Positions 1 through 8,648 of a DNA stretch of 41,964 nucleotides are shown here, piece after piece (positions within the stretch are counted from its first letter, which is position 1; the number at the start of each line of letters is the position of its first letter). This stretch comes from Gammaproteobacteria bacterium (GTDB taxonomy: Bacteria > Pseudomonadota > Gammaproteobacteria > Chromatiales > Chromatiaceae): assembly GCA_020445405.1 (NCBI GenBank), contig JAGRGQ010000032.1, forward strand, positions 1 to 41,964, read 5' to 3'. The position numbers and the translations under genes are program-made. The notes under the pieces are model-generated. The model saw only the letters and a program-made list of their open reading frames with translations. It ran no database searches and had not been told where the DNA came from.

Positions 1-163
1 CGCCGCTCTTTTCCGCGCACTGCTGCAGTCCGAGATTGCACGCGTTGCGCAGCCGTTCCATCTCCTCCGGGGAGCGCTCCCCGGCAACAGCGCGCAGCCA
101 CTGCTGTATCGCGGCTTCATCGATCGGAGCGTTGGGGGAAAAATGCGTGGTTACACTGACCAT
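1..163 (-). CDS. RelA-like (p)ppGpp synthetase, N-terminal fragment (partial at window edge)
   Basis: An open minus-strand frame starts with ATG at 163 and runs off the left edge, giving 54 residues that begin MVSVTTHFSPNAPIDEAAI. A start of the form 'MV.V', followed by a short acidic stretch, a 'WL' and a helix 'EEMERLRNACNLGLQQ', resembles the N terminus of gammaproteobacterial RelA. None of the HD, synthetase or TGS regions lies inside the window, so the assignment rests on the leader alone. The frame lies 65 bases downstream of the TolC-family gene on the same strand. It could equally be another protein with a helical N terminus. Confidence 0.4.
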   Translation of the reverse strand, partial: MVSVTTHFSPNAPIDEAAIQQWLRAVAGERSPEEMERLRNACNLGLQQCAEKSG

Positions 164-228
164 GTTTTCATGCAGCGGGGCGCCGCTGGCGATCCCGCTC
201 CTGACCCGGACCGGCGGTCAACAGCCTG

Positions 229-1662
229 TCAGTTACCGTTTGAACCGGACCTGGCGGCATCAGCGTGGAATCTCGCCTGTTGTGCTCTGATCTCCGCATC
301 GAGCGTGCTTTCCGTGGCAATTCCACTGAACTGTTCATTGACTGCCTCTCTGTCTGTGTCACCCGCGGGTGGAGACACCCCGAGCGTCCTGATCAGCGAC
401 CCCATTGCCACCAGCACGCGGTACTGCGCAAACAGGTGGTCGTAACGGGTTTCCTGATAACTGCGCCGGGCCTGAAACACTTCGTTCTCCGTGTTGAGCA
501 GGTCCAGCAGCGTACGCTGTCCCAGTCTGAACTGCTCCGCGTAGGCATCCCGGGTATTCTCGGTGGACGAGATCTGCCGGCGCAGATACCCAAGTTGATC
601 CCTGGTTACCTGATACGCCGACCAGGAGAGACGCATGCTCTCCACCACCTGGCGACGGGTGCGGTTGCGGACATCTTTCGACTGATTGATCAGCTCCGCT
701 GTCTGACGGTGGCGCGCCTGATCCCTGCCGCCCGAATAGAGATTGTAACGCATGCGGATCATCGCCGTCAGATCCTGATCCCGCCCTTCGACACCGTCCA
801 GGTCGTCGTTCCAGGTGCCTCCGACTTCAAGATTGAATTTGGGATAAAAGCCGTTGCGTGCAGCCTGATGCTGCGCCATCGCCGCCTCGACATCGGCTTC
901 CGCCGACTTCAGTGTCGGATGGTTTTCCAGGCTTTTGCCGACGGCCTCATCCAGGCTTCCGGGCAACCCCGGCACCGCATCGTCCGCCGCCGCCAGTTCC
1001 CTCGGCAGATCACCCACAACCGAGATGAAGCCCGACTCCGCGTCCTGCAGGTTGACCTGATCCGCCAGCAGACTCGAAACCGCGGCGGCGCGTCTTCCGG
1101 TCACCTGTTCGAGATCCGAGCTGCGGCCAACGCCGGCCCTGGTACGCAGGCTGACCTGATCCAGTATCCTGTCGTGAACGGTCAGGTTGTCGGTGGAGAG
1201 CGCAACCAGCTCGCGGTTCAGCAGAACCTTGAGGTAGGCATCGATGGCCTGCAGCGCGATCCGCTCTCCGCTGCTCTCCAGCGTGTACTGCTGTGCCTTG
1301 ACTCTTGCGTCCTGACGCGCCACCTCGCTGCGCACCGCGAATCCATCGAACAGCATCTGGTCAACAACCACTTCAGCCTCTTTTCTGGTCAGTTCGCGGT
1401 CGTTGTAACCCTGGGATCTGGTACTGAAGTTGTCGGAGCGTTCATAGCCGATGCCGGCGCCGATATCGACTCTGGGCAGATAGCCGGAACGGGCCTGCTC
1501 CAGTTCCTGCTTGCGGGAGAGATACTGACTGGTCTCGGCCAGCACCTCTGGATGCGTATCCAGCGCATGCTGCACCGCTTCGGTTAACGTGTAAGCCGCA
1601 CCCGATCCGGCGGCGGTCAACATTGACAGAAGCAGGCAGACCGTTGTGACCTTGTTCGACAT
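229..1662 (-). CDS. TolC-family outer membrane efflux protein of type I secretion system
   Basis: A 477-residue outer membrane channel subunit that would form the trimeric exit duct for the type I secretion system encoded upstream. A signal peptide (MSNKVTTVCLLLSMLTAAGS, then GAAY) is followed by the typical TolC opening 'TLTEAVQHALDTHPEVL' and two long helical/beta repeats. The second repeat contains 'MIRMRYNLYSGGRDQARH', the usual TolC motif of a beta strand turning into a helix. I chose ATG 1662 because GGAG lies eight bases upstream; an in-frame TTG at 1689 would add nine residues ahead of the signal peptide. The length is normal for the LapE/AggA type. It is the last gene of the minus-strand secretion cluster, 207 bases after the adhesin gene, so it may be co-transcribed or have its own promoter. 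Confidence 0.9.
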   Translation of the reverse strand: MSNKVTTVCLLLSMLTAAGSGAAYTLTEAVQHALDTHPEVLAETSQYLSRKQELEQARSGYLPRVDIGAGIGYERSDNFSTRSQGYNDRELTRKEAEVVVDQMLFDGFAVRSEVARQDARVKAQQYTLESSGERIALQAIDAYLKVLLNRELVALSTDNLTVHDRILDQVSLRTRAGVGRSSDLEQVTGRRAAAVSSLLADQVNLQDAESGFISVVGDLPRELAAADDAVPGLPGSLDEAVGKSLENHPTLKSAEADVEAAMAQHQAARNGFYPKFNLEVGGTWNDDLDGVEGRDQDLTAMIRMRYNLYSGGRDQARHRQTAELINQSKDVRNRTRRQVVESMRLSWSAYQVTRDQLGYLRRQISSTENTRDAYAEQFRLGQRTLLDLLNTENEVFQARRSYQETRYDHLFAQYRVLVAMGSLIRTLGVSPPAGDTDREAVNEQFSGIATESTLDAEIRAQQARFHADAARSGSNGN

Positions 1663-1869
1663 ATCAAACACTCCGGGGGAGTTGCTCAATGTAGAGGACG
1701 CTTTGCCTCCTGTTCATTGGTACCACCGGCCCCTGGTGCAACTCCTTACTGGCTTCTACGTCGGCAGTGCCGCTGCGGATGCTAACATTTTTTCAATGGA
1801 AACAACATGGTCGCGCGCAATATAAAAGCAGAAACTCGCGTCGGGACCGCACCCGGCCTCCGGCTTCTT

Positions 1870-3732
1870 TCAGACAACCAGATCCAGTGTGGCGCCGCCA
1901 TCCACCAACAGCGTGACAGTGGATCCGGTCGAAATGCCGTCCAGGTGCGCGATCGTGTCTCCGGAAAAATTGCCGCTCCCGGAAACATCGAGCCGCAGAT
2001 CGCCGCCGCTGTCGACCTGTACATAAGAGCCGAGATTACCCGAATTGACGGTGATGCCGGAAAGCAGGTCGGAGATATCGAGCACATCCTGGCCCTGCTG
2101 GTAGTCCTGAACCGTGTCGCTGCCGCTCTCGCCCGTCTTGAAAATGTAGACGTCGTTGCCGGAACCGCCGTTGAGTATGTCGCTGCCGGAGCCGCCGCTG
2201 AGCAGATCGTTGCCGGAACCGCCCAGCAGCGTATCGTCTCCCCCCTGCCCCTGCAGCAGGGAACCCTGCCCGTCCCGTCCCACCAGAATCTCGTTGGCGG
2301 GACCGCCGCTGACGGTGCTGCTGTTGAACAGCGAGATCGCAGCGGTGGCGCTGTCGCTCCCCGAAACGCCATCTTCGATGGTGTAGTCGAAGGCGGGATT
2401 TTCAAACTGGGGATTGCCGATCGAGATCCACAGGTCGTAGGCGCCGTTATCGGAGAATACACCGAGCGCCTGATTGTCCCAATAAGAGGAGGCTCTGACG
2501 TAGTAGGTGCCATCCTGCTGCACCGGGAATTCAAGGTATGAGTCGAGGGAGAGGTTGTGGTAACCGCTCTGCACCGAGCCTGCACCACCGAACGCAACGG
2601 TGTCCGCGGGGGCGTCGTCGTTCTCCGCCAGCAGGTTGCCGAGGCTGTCATAGAGCCGCAGATACATGTCGACAGCGTCATCGTTTGAGCCAATATCCCG
2701 GTCCCGGCCCGCACCGTTGTCGATGTCCAGTATCAGCGTCTCACCGGCGCGCAGGTCCAGTTTTATCCAGTCCTGGTCCCGAATATAGCCGCCGGGAACC
2801 GGCGTATCGATGATATTCGCGTGGAACCGGACACTGTTCAGCGAGCCGTCCTGAAGCTTGATGGCGTCGATATCGGCGGCATCCACGGGTTTTCCGAAAT
2901 CAATGCGGTTGAACACCACTGCGGTTTGCGCACTGTCATTGTTATCCGTCACTTCATCCAGTTTGGTCGCAACGGCACCGAAAAACTCGCCGCTTTCAGG
3001 CACGAACTCCACTGTCGACGTATTCGAAGTCACCTGGCCCAGTTGCGGATTCTGGGTGGATATCAGGCTCAACGGATCGTTGTCGGGATCGCTGTCATTG
3101 GCCATCAACGCGGCGGCCGGAATGAAGATGGAGGAACCGTCGACGATATTGGAGAGCACCAGGTCGTCCACCGCGACTGGCGGCGCATTGGCAGCGACCG
3201 GATTTGTGACGGCCTCCTGTTGCACAAGAAAGCCTTCCCGCAGCGGGAGGTCCGGCGTGGTCGACGGCAACAGGCCTTCGGTTTCAAATCCGCTCTCCGG
3301 GGTAACCTGCAGCCCGGTGCGCTCCAGAACCGGCGGCGGACTGACCTCGGAGGAGAGATCATCGCCGCCGTTCCCGCCCGCAGCCGGCGCTTCGAGTATC
3401 ACCGCAGGGTCCGCACCGGCCAGAATTGCCTGCTGGGCCGCTTCTATCGAGGTTGCAAGTTCCGCTCTGTCCGCGTCGGCTGGTCCGTAGACATCGCTGT
3501 CGAGCAGGGCTTCGGAGTTGCGCCCCAGATCGACGCGTCCGCCGTTTCGGAATTCGATGGATATACCGCTGAGATCGTCGGTGGTGATCAATTCATTGGC
3601 ATACACCCGATCCCCCAGATGGAGAATACGCTCTGCGCCACTGTTTGCGACTGCTTTGACTGTACCGAAAATCGCGCTGACGATACCCACCGCGCCGGCG
3701 CCGAATTCAGCGGAGGAAAAAAGTGTTGCCAT
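1870..3732 (-). CDS. Compact RTX adhesin with LapA-type retention module, type I secretion substrate
   Basis: A 620-residue cell-surface or secreted protein. Residues 1-125 match the retention module of LapA-type adhesins: a hydrophobic N-terminal stretch, 'RILHLGDRVYANELITT', 'GGRVDLGRNSEALLD', then 'IEAAQQAILAGADPAVILEA' leading into PAAGG (116-120), which looks like the di-alanine site cut by LapG proteases. An Ig/cadherin-like domain begins near residue 182 (NAPPVAVDDL, with ANDSDPDNDPL). A beta domain rich in aspartate (about 330-450) resembles the pre-peptidase C-terminal (PPC) fold. Nonapeptide calcium-binding repeats lie at about 497-531, followed by a type I secretion tail ending in small and hydrophobic residues. 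ATG 3732 has GAGAGG upstream. LapA proteins are usually thousands of residues long, so this one is very short. Its exporter is encoded by the flanking genes. The function (attachment) is inferred. Confidence 0.85.
   Translation of the reverse strand: MATLFSSAEFGAGAVGIVSAIFGTVKAVANSGAERILHLGDRVYANELITTDDLSGISIEFRNGGRVDLGRNSEALLDSDVYGPADADRAELATSIEAAQQAILAGADPAVILEAPAAGGNGGDDLSSEVSPPPVLERTGLQVTPESGFETEGLLPSTTPDLPLREGFLVQQEAVTNPVAANAPPVAVDDLVLSNIVDGSSIFIPAAALMANDSDPDNDPLSLISTQNPQLGQVTSNTSTVEFVPESGEFFGAVATKLDEVTDNNDSAQTAVVFNRIDFGKPVDAADIDAIKLQDGSLNSVRFHANIIDTPVPGGYIRDQDWIKLDLRAGETLILDIDNGAGRDRDIGSNDDAVDMYLRLYDSLGNLLAENDDAPADTVAFGGAGSVQSGYHNLSLDSYLEFPVQQDGTYYVRASSYWDNQALGVFSDNGAYDLWISIGNPQFENPAFDYTIEDGVSGSDSATAAISLFNSSTVSGGPANEILVGRDGQGSLLQGQGGDDTLLGGSGNDLLSGGSGSDILNGGSGNDVYIFKTGESGSDTVQDYQQGQDVLDISDLLSGITVNSGNLGSYVQVDSGGDLRLDVSGSGNFSGDTIAHLDGISTGSTVTLLVDGGATLDLVV
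2140..2244 (-). repeat. RTX nonapeptide repeat block within the adhesin gene
   Basis: This block encodes four consecutive GG-x-G-x-D type units (GGDDTLL, GGSGNDLLS, GGSGSDILN, GGSGNDVYIF), residues about 497-531 of the adhesin. Such units fold as a parallel beta roll that binds calcium outside the cell, and they mark type I secretion substrates. At the DNA level the units are similar but not identical, which suggests old duplication. Confidence 0.85.
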
Positions 3733-3895
3733 GACTGCCTCTCATCGATCTTCGTGAACTCTGTTCCGCGGTGTCTGTCCGCCAACCCATGCATTGTCTC
3801 CTGTCCGGTCATCGCTGAAGGCGGGGATCCGGGAAGTGGCGTCGGTTAACGGGCAGTCACTGGATAAACAGTGTGCGGCAGAAAGCGGATTATTT

Positions 3896-4570
3896 CTATT
3901 GTACCTTGGTACGAGCTGCTTCCTGTGCAGCGTCATCGAGCGGCCATGACCTGGCCAGCAGACCGAGCTGCAGACGGTCCCGGGTTTCGGTTTTGCCGAA
4001 AATTGCGCTCATATGGGCTTTCACCGTCCTTTCACTGATTCCCAGACTGCGTGCAATCACCTTGTTGGAGGCGCCATGCGCGACCATTCTGGCCACTTCC
4101 CGTTCGCGCGGGGTCAGGGCAATGTAACCTGCCATCGCCTTGCCGTCGACGGCCGGCGCCGGCGCCCTTCCCTGATTTTTCAACAGCTGCTCCACCAGCC
4201 TTCGCCCCAGCCAGACTTCGCCCATAGCCACCACCTCCACCGCTTTGTGCAGCAGTTCGGGCAGAATGTACCGGTTGCAGTAGCCGCGGCCGCCGGCGCC
4301 GATCAATGTCAGCCCTTCCGCGGTTTCAGGACGGGATGAGAGGAATATGAACGCGATCTGGGGATGGCGCCTGCACAGCGCCACGGCCGCCTCGGTCCCG
4401 CCGATTCCCGGCGCTTCCAGGTCGATCAGGGCCGGGCTGGGAGTGGGATCCACCCGCAGTTCGTCGATCCCGGCCGCGTCTCTTATGCAGCGGACACTGT
4501 CGAGCGTATCAATCCCTTCCAGCCAGCGGCGGGTGATGTCGGGATCAGCGCAACAGATAAGCATCGCCAC
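3896..4570 (-). CDS. LuxR/NarL-type response regulator in secretion operon
   Basis: A 224-residue two-domain transcription factor. The N-terminal receiver-like domain has the probable phospho-acceptor Asp50 in 'PALIDLEAPG' and only a partial acidic pocket (D9, D11). The C-terminal LuxR helix-turn-helix at about 158-215 reads 'LTPREREVARMVAHGASNKV' followed by 'IARSLGISERTVKAHMSAIF'. The start is a GTG at 4570, nine bases after AAAGG; an ATG two codons further in (4564) is possible. It begins six bases after the HlyD stop, so it is almost surely in the same transcript, and it precedes the adhesin gene by 163 bases. The position suggests that it controls the adhesin or the secretion genes. No partner histidine kinase is encoded in the window. 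Confidence 0.85.
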   Translation of the reverse strand: MAMLICCADPDITRRWLEGIDTLDSVRCIRDAAGIDELRVDPTPSPALIDLEAPGIGGTEAAVALCRRHPQIAFIFLSSRPETAEGLTLIGAGGRGYCNRYILPELLHKAVEVVAMGEVWLGRRLVEQLLKNQGRAPAPAVDGKAMAGYIALTPREREVARMVAHGASNKVIARSLGISERTVKAHMSAIFGKTETRDRLQLGLLARSWPLDDAAQEAARTKVQ

Positions 4571-4576
4571 CGTTCT

Positions 4577-5953
4577 CTACCTTTCGCGCAGCGCTCTTTC
4601 CCTGGCCCGGAGCACCGGTTTGAGCAGATAGTCCATCACGCTCTTTTTACCGGTGACGATATCGACCTCCGCCAGCATGCCTGAGATAGTCGGCAACGCG
4701 CCGTCGATCTCCCCAAGGTGGCTCTTTTTGGTTCTGACCCGCACCAGATAGTAGCTTTCATCCTCCTGTTCCTCCCGGATGGTATCGGCGCTGATATGCT
4801 CGAGCTCGCCCTCCAGGCCGCCGTATATCGCAAAATCGTAAGCGGTGATCTTCACGATGGCGCGCTGCCCGGGGTGCAGAAAGGCGATATCCTTGGGCCG
4901 GATACGCGCCTCCACCAGCAGAAAATCCTCCAGCGGGACGATCTCCATAAGCCGCATGCCGGGCTTGATCACACCGCCGATGGTGTTGACCATGATCTGT
5001 TTGACCGTGCCCTTGACCGGTGAACGCACCACGGTGCGCTCCACCCTGTCCTCCAGCGCAACGCTGCTTTCCGACAGTCGCGAAAGCTCGGCATTGATGC
5101 TGTTCAATTCGGCCTGTGCTTCGTTGCGAAACTGCAGACTGAACTCGGCGATGCGCTTTTCCGCCTCCGCAAGCCTGGATCTGGCTCGCGGAATGGCGAG
5201 CCGCGCGCTCTCCTGCTCTCCCGCCAGTTCGTTTACCTGCCGCTCCAGTCGCAGCACCTCCACTTCGGATATCGCACCCGATGCCACCAGCGGCCTGGTC
5301 ATGTTCAGCTCCCTGCGGGTCAGCGCGAGGCTTTTGGATGCCCGCAGCTGTTTCGACTCCAGCTCCTTTATCTCCTGCTCGATCTGGGTCTTGCGTTCAA
5401 CCAGTATGTTTCTGCCCGTCTCCCGCTCCTTCTGGCGGTTGCGGTAGAGCAGCAGCTCCTGCTCCAGCAGATCCGGGTGGTCGGTGCGCAGCTCATCCGG
5501 TGGCGCGAAAGCTGCACCGGTAGACTCCGCCTGCAGCCTGACCGCTTTCGCGCGCAGCGCCATCGTCTGCTGCCGGGATTCGCGCAGCGAAGAGGAGAAA
5601 CCGGTATCGTCGATCTGCAGCAGCGGCTGACCCTTGTCGACCTGCTCCCCCTCCTCCACCATCAGCGCAGTCAGGATGCCGCCTTCCAGATTCTGCACTT
5701 CCTGGATATGGCGCGACGGAATCACCCTGCCGCTGCCGGTGGTCACCTCATCCAGCTCCGCCCAGCTGGCCCAGGCAAGGGCAGCACAGACGAAGGCAGC
5801 CGTCAGCCAGAGTATCAGACGTCCACCGCGCGGATGCTGCAGCAACACTGCCGCACGGGCATCGGAAAGGTAGTCGCTGTCATCCCGAACCGCCAGCCGG
5901 GTGGACGGCTGCAGCGCGATTTCCACGCCTGCCTGGCCGCGGTCGCGTGTCAC
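4577..5953 (-). CDS. HlyD-family type I secretion periplasmic adaptor (LapC-like)
   Basis: A 458-residue membrane fusion protein that would bridge the ABC transporter to the TolC-family channel. It has a short cytoplasmic N terminus, one membrane segment at about 45-65, a biotinyl-lipoyl half motif near 80-115 ('IQEVQNLEGGILTALMVEEG'), a long coiled-coil hairpin (about 130-300), the second lipoyl half 'RSPVKGTVKQI', and a beta-barrel tail. The GTG start at 5953 overlaps the transporter TGA by four bases (GTGA), the usual sign of translational coupling. Length and order fit the LapC/HlyD group. Confidence 0.93.
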   Translation of the reverse strand: MTRDRGQAGVEIALQPSTRLAVRDDSDYLSDARAAVLLQHPRGGRLILWLTAAFVCAALAWASWAELDEVTTGSGRVIPSRHIQEVQNLEGGILTALMVEEGEQVDKGQPLLQIDDTGFSSSLRESRQQTMALRAKAVRLQAESTGAAFAPPDELRTDHPDLLEQELLLYRNRQKERETGRNILVERKTQIEQEIKELESKQLRASKSLALTRRELNMTRPLVASGAISEVEVLRLERQVNELAGEQESARLAIPRARSRLAEAEKRIAEFSLQFRNEAQAELNSINAELSRLSESSVALEDRVERTVVRSPVKGTVKQIMVNTIGGVIKPGMRLMEIVPLEDFLLVEARIRPKDIAFLHPGQRAIVKITAYDFAIYGGLEGELEHISADTIREEQEDESYYLVRVRTKKSHLGEIDGALPTISGMLAEVDIVTGKKSVMDYLLKPVLRARERALRER

Positions 5954-8136
5954 TGGGCACTCCCCCCGACGCTTCTGAGTTTTCCCTGGCGCAGCGCCTC
6001 CAATACCTCCTGCTTCGGCCCGTCCGCGACGATGCGTCCGGATTCAAGCACGATCAGGCGATCGACCAGATCCAGCAGCGATGCACGATGTGTCACCAGC
6101 AGTAGCGTTTTGCCATCGATATCGGCGGCAAGTTTCCGCTTCAACAACTCCTCGCTGCCGTTGTCCATCGAGTTGCTCGGCTCATCCAGCAACAGGAACC
6201 GGCGATTTCCCAGCAGCGCTCGCGCCAGCGCGACGCACTGCCGCTGCCCCCCGGAAAGATGTTCGCCTCGCTCGCCCACCTGCATATCGAAGCCATGGGG
6301 GTGATGCGCGACGAATTCACTGACTCCGGCAATATCGGCTGCTCTGAGCACATCGGCGTCAGCCGCATAGGGTGCGCCGAACACAATATTTTCACGCACA
6401 CTGCCATAGAACAGAAACAGATCCTGGGGTACGTAACCGATAGCCGCGCGCAACTCCGCCGGATCGATCTGGCGAATATCCGTTCCCCCGAGGCGTACCG
6501 CTCCCGACTTCGGCGTATACAGCCCCTGTACCAGTTTTTCCAGCGTGCTCTTGCCCGATCCGACCCGCCCGATGACTGCGACACGTTCTCCCTCCCGGAT
6601 GCGGAAGGAGACGTCGGACAACACCTCACTCTCTTCGCCGGGATAGCAGAAGCTGACGCGCTCGAATTCGAGATCGCCGCGCAGCTGATCCCGGCTGACG
6701 AATGTGCGCTCCTGGTCCCGCTCCACCGGCAGCGTCATCACTCGATTGAGACTCTCCAGCGCTGTCCTGGCCTGGAGATAGCGCACCGACAGGTTTGCGA
6801 CCTGCGAAACCGGCGCCATCGCCCGACCGGTGAGAATCACCGCGGCAATCAGCCCGCCCATGCTGAGACTTCCCGTGGCGATCAGATGAACACCCCAGAC
6901 CACCACCGCGATCTGGGCGAACTGCTGAAAAAAAAGCGCCACATTGACCGCCGAAGAGGAGATCAGCCGCGACCTTACCCCCCATTGGGCGATATGGCCG
7001 GTAAGCAGCTCCCATTTTCGCTGCAGCGCACTCTCCGCACCGAGGTGACGAATGGTTTCGAGCCCGGTCAGCGACTCAACCAGCATGGCCCCCTTCTGAG
7101 CCGATGCCCTGAAGGTCGACTCGACCGCCTTGCGCAGCGGCCCCTGAATCAGGAGTGCATAGACGATGACCAGTGGGATGCAGATTGCCGCGACAACCAC
7201 CAGCGGTCCGCTCAGGTAACCGATCGCAATCAGAAAAATAACGATAAATGGGAGATCGACCAGTCCGGTGACAGTGGCCGAGGTGATGAACTCCCGGATA
7301 CTCTCAAATTCACGCAGATTGTTGGCAAAGGCCCCGACGGAGGGCGGACGCACCTCCATTCGCATGCCCATGATCCGTGCGAAAATTGCCGACGACAGCA
7401 GAATATCCGATTTCTTGCCGGCGACATCGATAAAATAGCCCCGCAGCATGCGCAGCATCAGATCGAAACAGTAGACCAGCAGCACGCCCACGGCCAGGAC
7501 CCAGAGCGTCTCCACCGCATTGTTGGGCACCACCCGGTCGTACACGTTCATAATGAACAGCGGCGTTGCCAGCGCAAAAAGATTGATCAGCAACGACGCG
7601 ACCAGTACGTCCCGATAGATGCGCCATGAATTGAACAGAGTACCCCAGAACCAATGGCGCGAGTGCACCTTCAACAGCGAGGGTGTCCGCTTGTCGAACT
7701 GGTGCCGGGGACGCACGAATATCGTATAGCCGGAGTAATCCCGCTCCAGTTGCTGCAAGGGGATATCGGTCTCACCGGTGCCGCTCTCGGTCTGAATTAC
7801 CGAAGCGAAGTCGCGGGAACTGTCCAACCCGGTGAGGATGCAGGCATGCCGCCCTTTCAGCAGCAGCACCGCCGGCAGCACCAGTGGGGAGATCCCCGCC
7901 AACGGCCGCCGCACCACGCGCGCGGAGAGACCGGCGCGCGCCGCGGCACGCACGAAAAGCGTCGGCGTCAGGCGACCCTCTTCAAGCGGCAGACCGGCCC
8001 GCAGCGCTTCGCGTGAAAGCGTTCTCCCTTCCATCCGGATCAGCACTGCCAGGCATTCGAGCAGTGGATCGTCGAAACTTGACTGACCATCCGGCTGGCG
8101 CCAGCCTTGATAATCGTGGGCGGTGTCGGCAGCCAT
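5950..8136 (-). CDS. Type I secretion ABC transporter, permease-ATPase fusion (LapB-like)
   Basis: A 728-residue inner membrane exporter. Residues about 20-150 form a C39-peptidase-like domain. The usual catalytic Asp-Cys pair appears as Asp-Pro in 'FDDPLLECLAVL', so it should bind substrate rather than cut it, as in LapB and HlyB. A six-helix membrane domain follows (about 170-470). The ATPase domain carries Walker A GRVGSGKS, the Q-loop 'YVPQDLFLF', the signature LSGGQRQ, Walker B 'RFLLLDEP' and the switch 'LLLVTHR'. It is the first gene of the secretion cluster. The 87-base gap to the divergent gene at 8224 must hold its promoter, but I see no clear sigma-70 boxes there. Confidence 0.93.
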   Translation of the reverse strand: MAADTAHDYQGWRQPDGQSSFDDPLLECLAVLIRMEGRTLSREALRAGLPLEEGRLTPTLFVRAAARAGLSARVVRRPLAGISPLVLPAVLLLKGRHACILTGLDSSRDFASVIQTESGTGETDIPLQQLERDYSGYTIFVRPRHQFDKRTPSLLKVHSRHWFWGTLFNSWRIYRDVLVASLLINLFALATPLFIMNVYDRVVPNNAVETLWVLAVGVLLVYCFDLMLRMLRGYFIDVAGKKSDILLSSAIFARIMGMRMEVRPPSVGAFANNLREFESIREFITSATVTGLVDLPFIVIFLIAIGYLSGPLVVVAAICIPLVIVYALLIQGPLRKAVESTFRASAQKGAMLVESLTGLETIRHLGAESALQRKWELLTGHIAQWGVRSRLISSSAVNVALFFQQFAQIAVVVWGVHLIATGSLSMGGLIAAVILTGRAMAPVSQVANLSVRYLQARTALESLNRVMTLPVERDQERTFVSRDQLRGDLEFERVSFCYPGEESEVLSDVSFRIREGERVAVIGRVGSGKSTLEKLVQGLYTPKSGAVRLGGTDIRQIDPAELRAAIGYVPQDLFLFYGSVRENIVFGAPYAADADVLRAADIAGVSEFVAHHPHGFDMQVGERGEHLSGGQRQCVALARALLGNRRFLLLDEPSNSMDNGSEELLKRKLAADIDGKTLLLVTHRASLLDLVDRLIVLESGRIVADGPKQEVLEALRQGKLRSVGGSAQ

Positions 8137-8223
8137 TGGTACTTATCCGAACCGGGTTAGTTTTTCGTGATAAAACAATCTACACTCTCTTTCGTCCTGA
8201 TAACCACCGCATGAGGTGGCGCC

Positions 8224-8562
8224 ATGCTATATGTCCAACGCGACGGGGACGGTGCAATCGTCGCTGTTTTCAATGCACCCAACGAACGGGCCGGCGAATC
8301 CATTGCCCCCCACAGCGAAGAGCTTAACCGCTTTCTCCAGCGTTCCGCCGATCCCGCATCCGCGCACGCATTCCTGGAAAGTTCGGACAGTGAACTGGTG
8401 CGGGTGCTTGAAGATCTGATCGAATTGCTGATCGAAAAAAAACTGGTTATGGTGACTGATCTTCCAGCCGTCGCACGCCAGAAGCTGCTCTCCCGGAAAC
8501 GCGCCCGTGATCTGGCCCACCCCAACGGCTCGATTCTGGTTGACGGAGATATTCCGTTTTAA
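8224..8562 (+). CDS. Small conserved protein, 'tryptophan synthase subunit beta-like' family
   Basis: A 112-residue soluble protein starting MLYVQRDGDGAIVAVFNAP, with a helical middle 'SDSELVRVLEDLIELLIEKK' and a basic tail 'LPAVARQKLLSRKRARDL'. It belongs to a family of small gammaproteobacterial proteins that databases often name 'tryptophan synthase subunit beta like', although it has none of the PLP-binding parts of TrpB and cannot be that enzyme. GAGGTG lies seven bases before the ATG. It diverges from the secretion operon and is not obviously linked to it. Its function is unknown. Confidence 0.8.
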   Translation: MLYVQRDGDGAIVAVFNAPNERAGESIAPHSEELNRFLQRSADPASAHAFLESSDSELVRVLEDLIELLIEKKLVMVTDLPAVARQKLLSRKRARDLAHPNGSILVDGDIPF

Positions 8563-8648
8563 CGCCATACCGGAGCTATCGGCATCTCTCCCGACCAGCT
8601 TAAGGTGGGTGCCGAAGGCAGCCGGCTCCTGTTCGGCGCCCTTCCACT

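Noticed and set aside
265-1587. 440-codon open frame on the plus strand opposite the TolC gene
   Set aside because: It mirrors the TolC frame in a GC-rich gene, has no ribosome site and shows no family motif; the minus-strand gene accounts for the stretch. The same applies to 2821-3849, 6259-7629, 18115-19623 and 24552-25688.
8224-8562. Tryptophan synthase beta subunit
   Set aside because: Database names for this family suggest it, but at 112 residues with no PLP-binding motif it cannot be TrpB.
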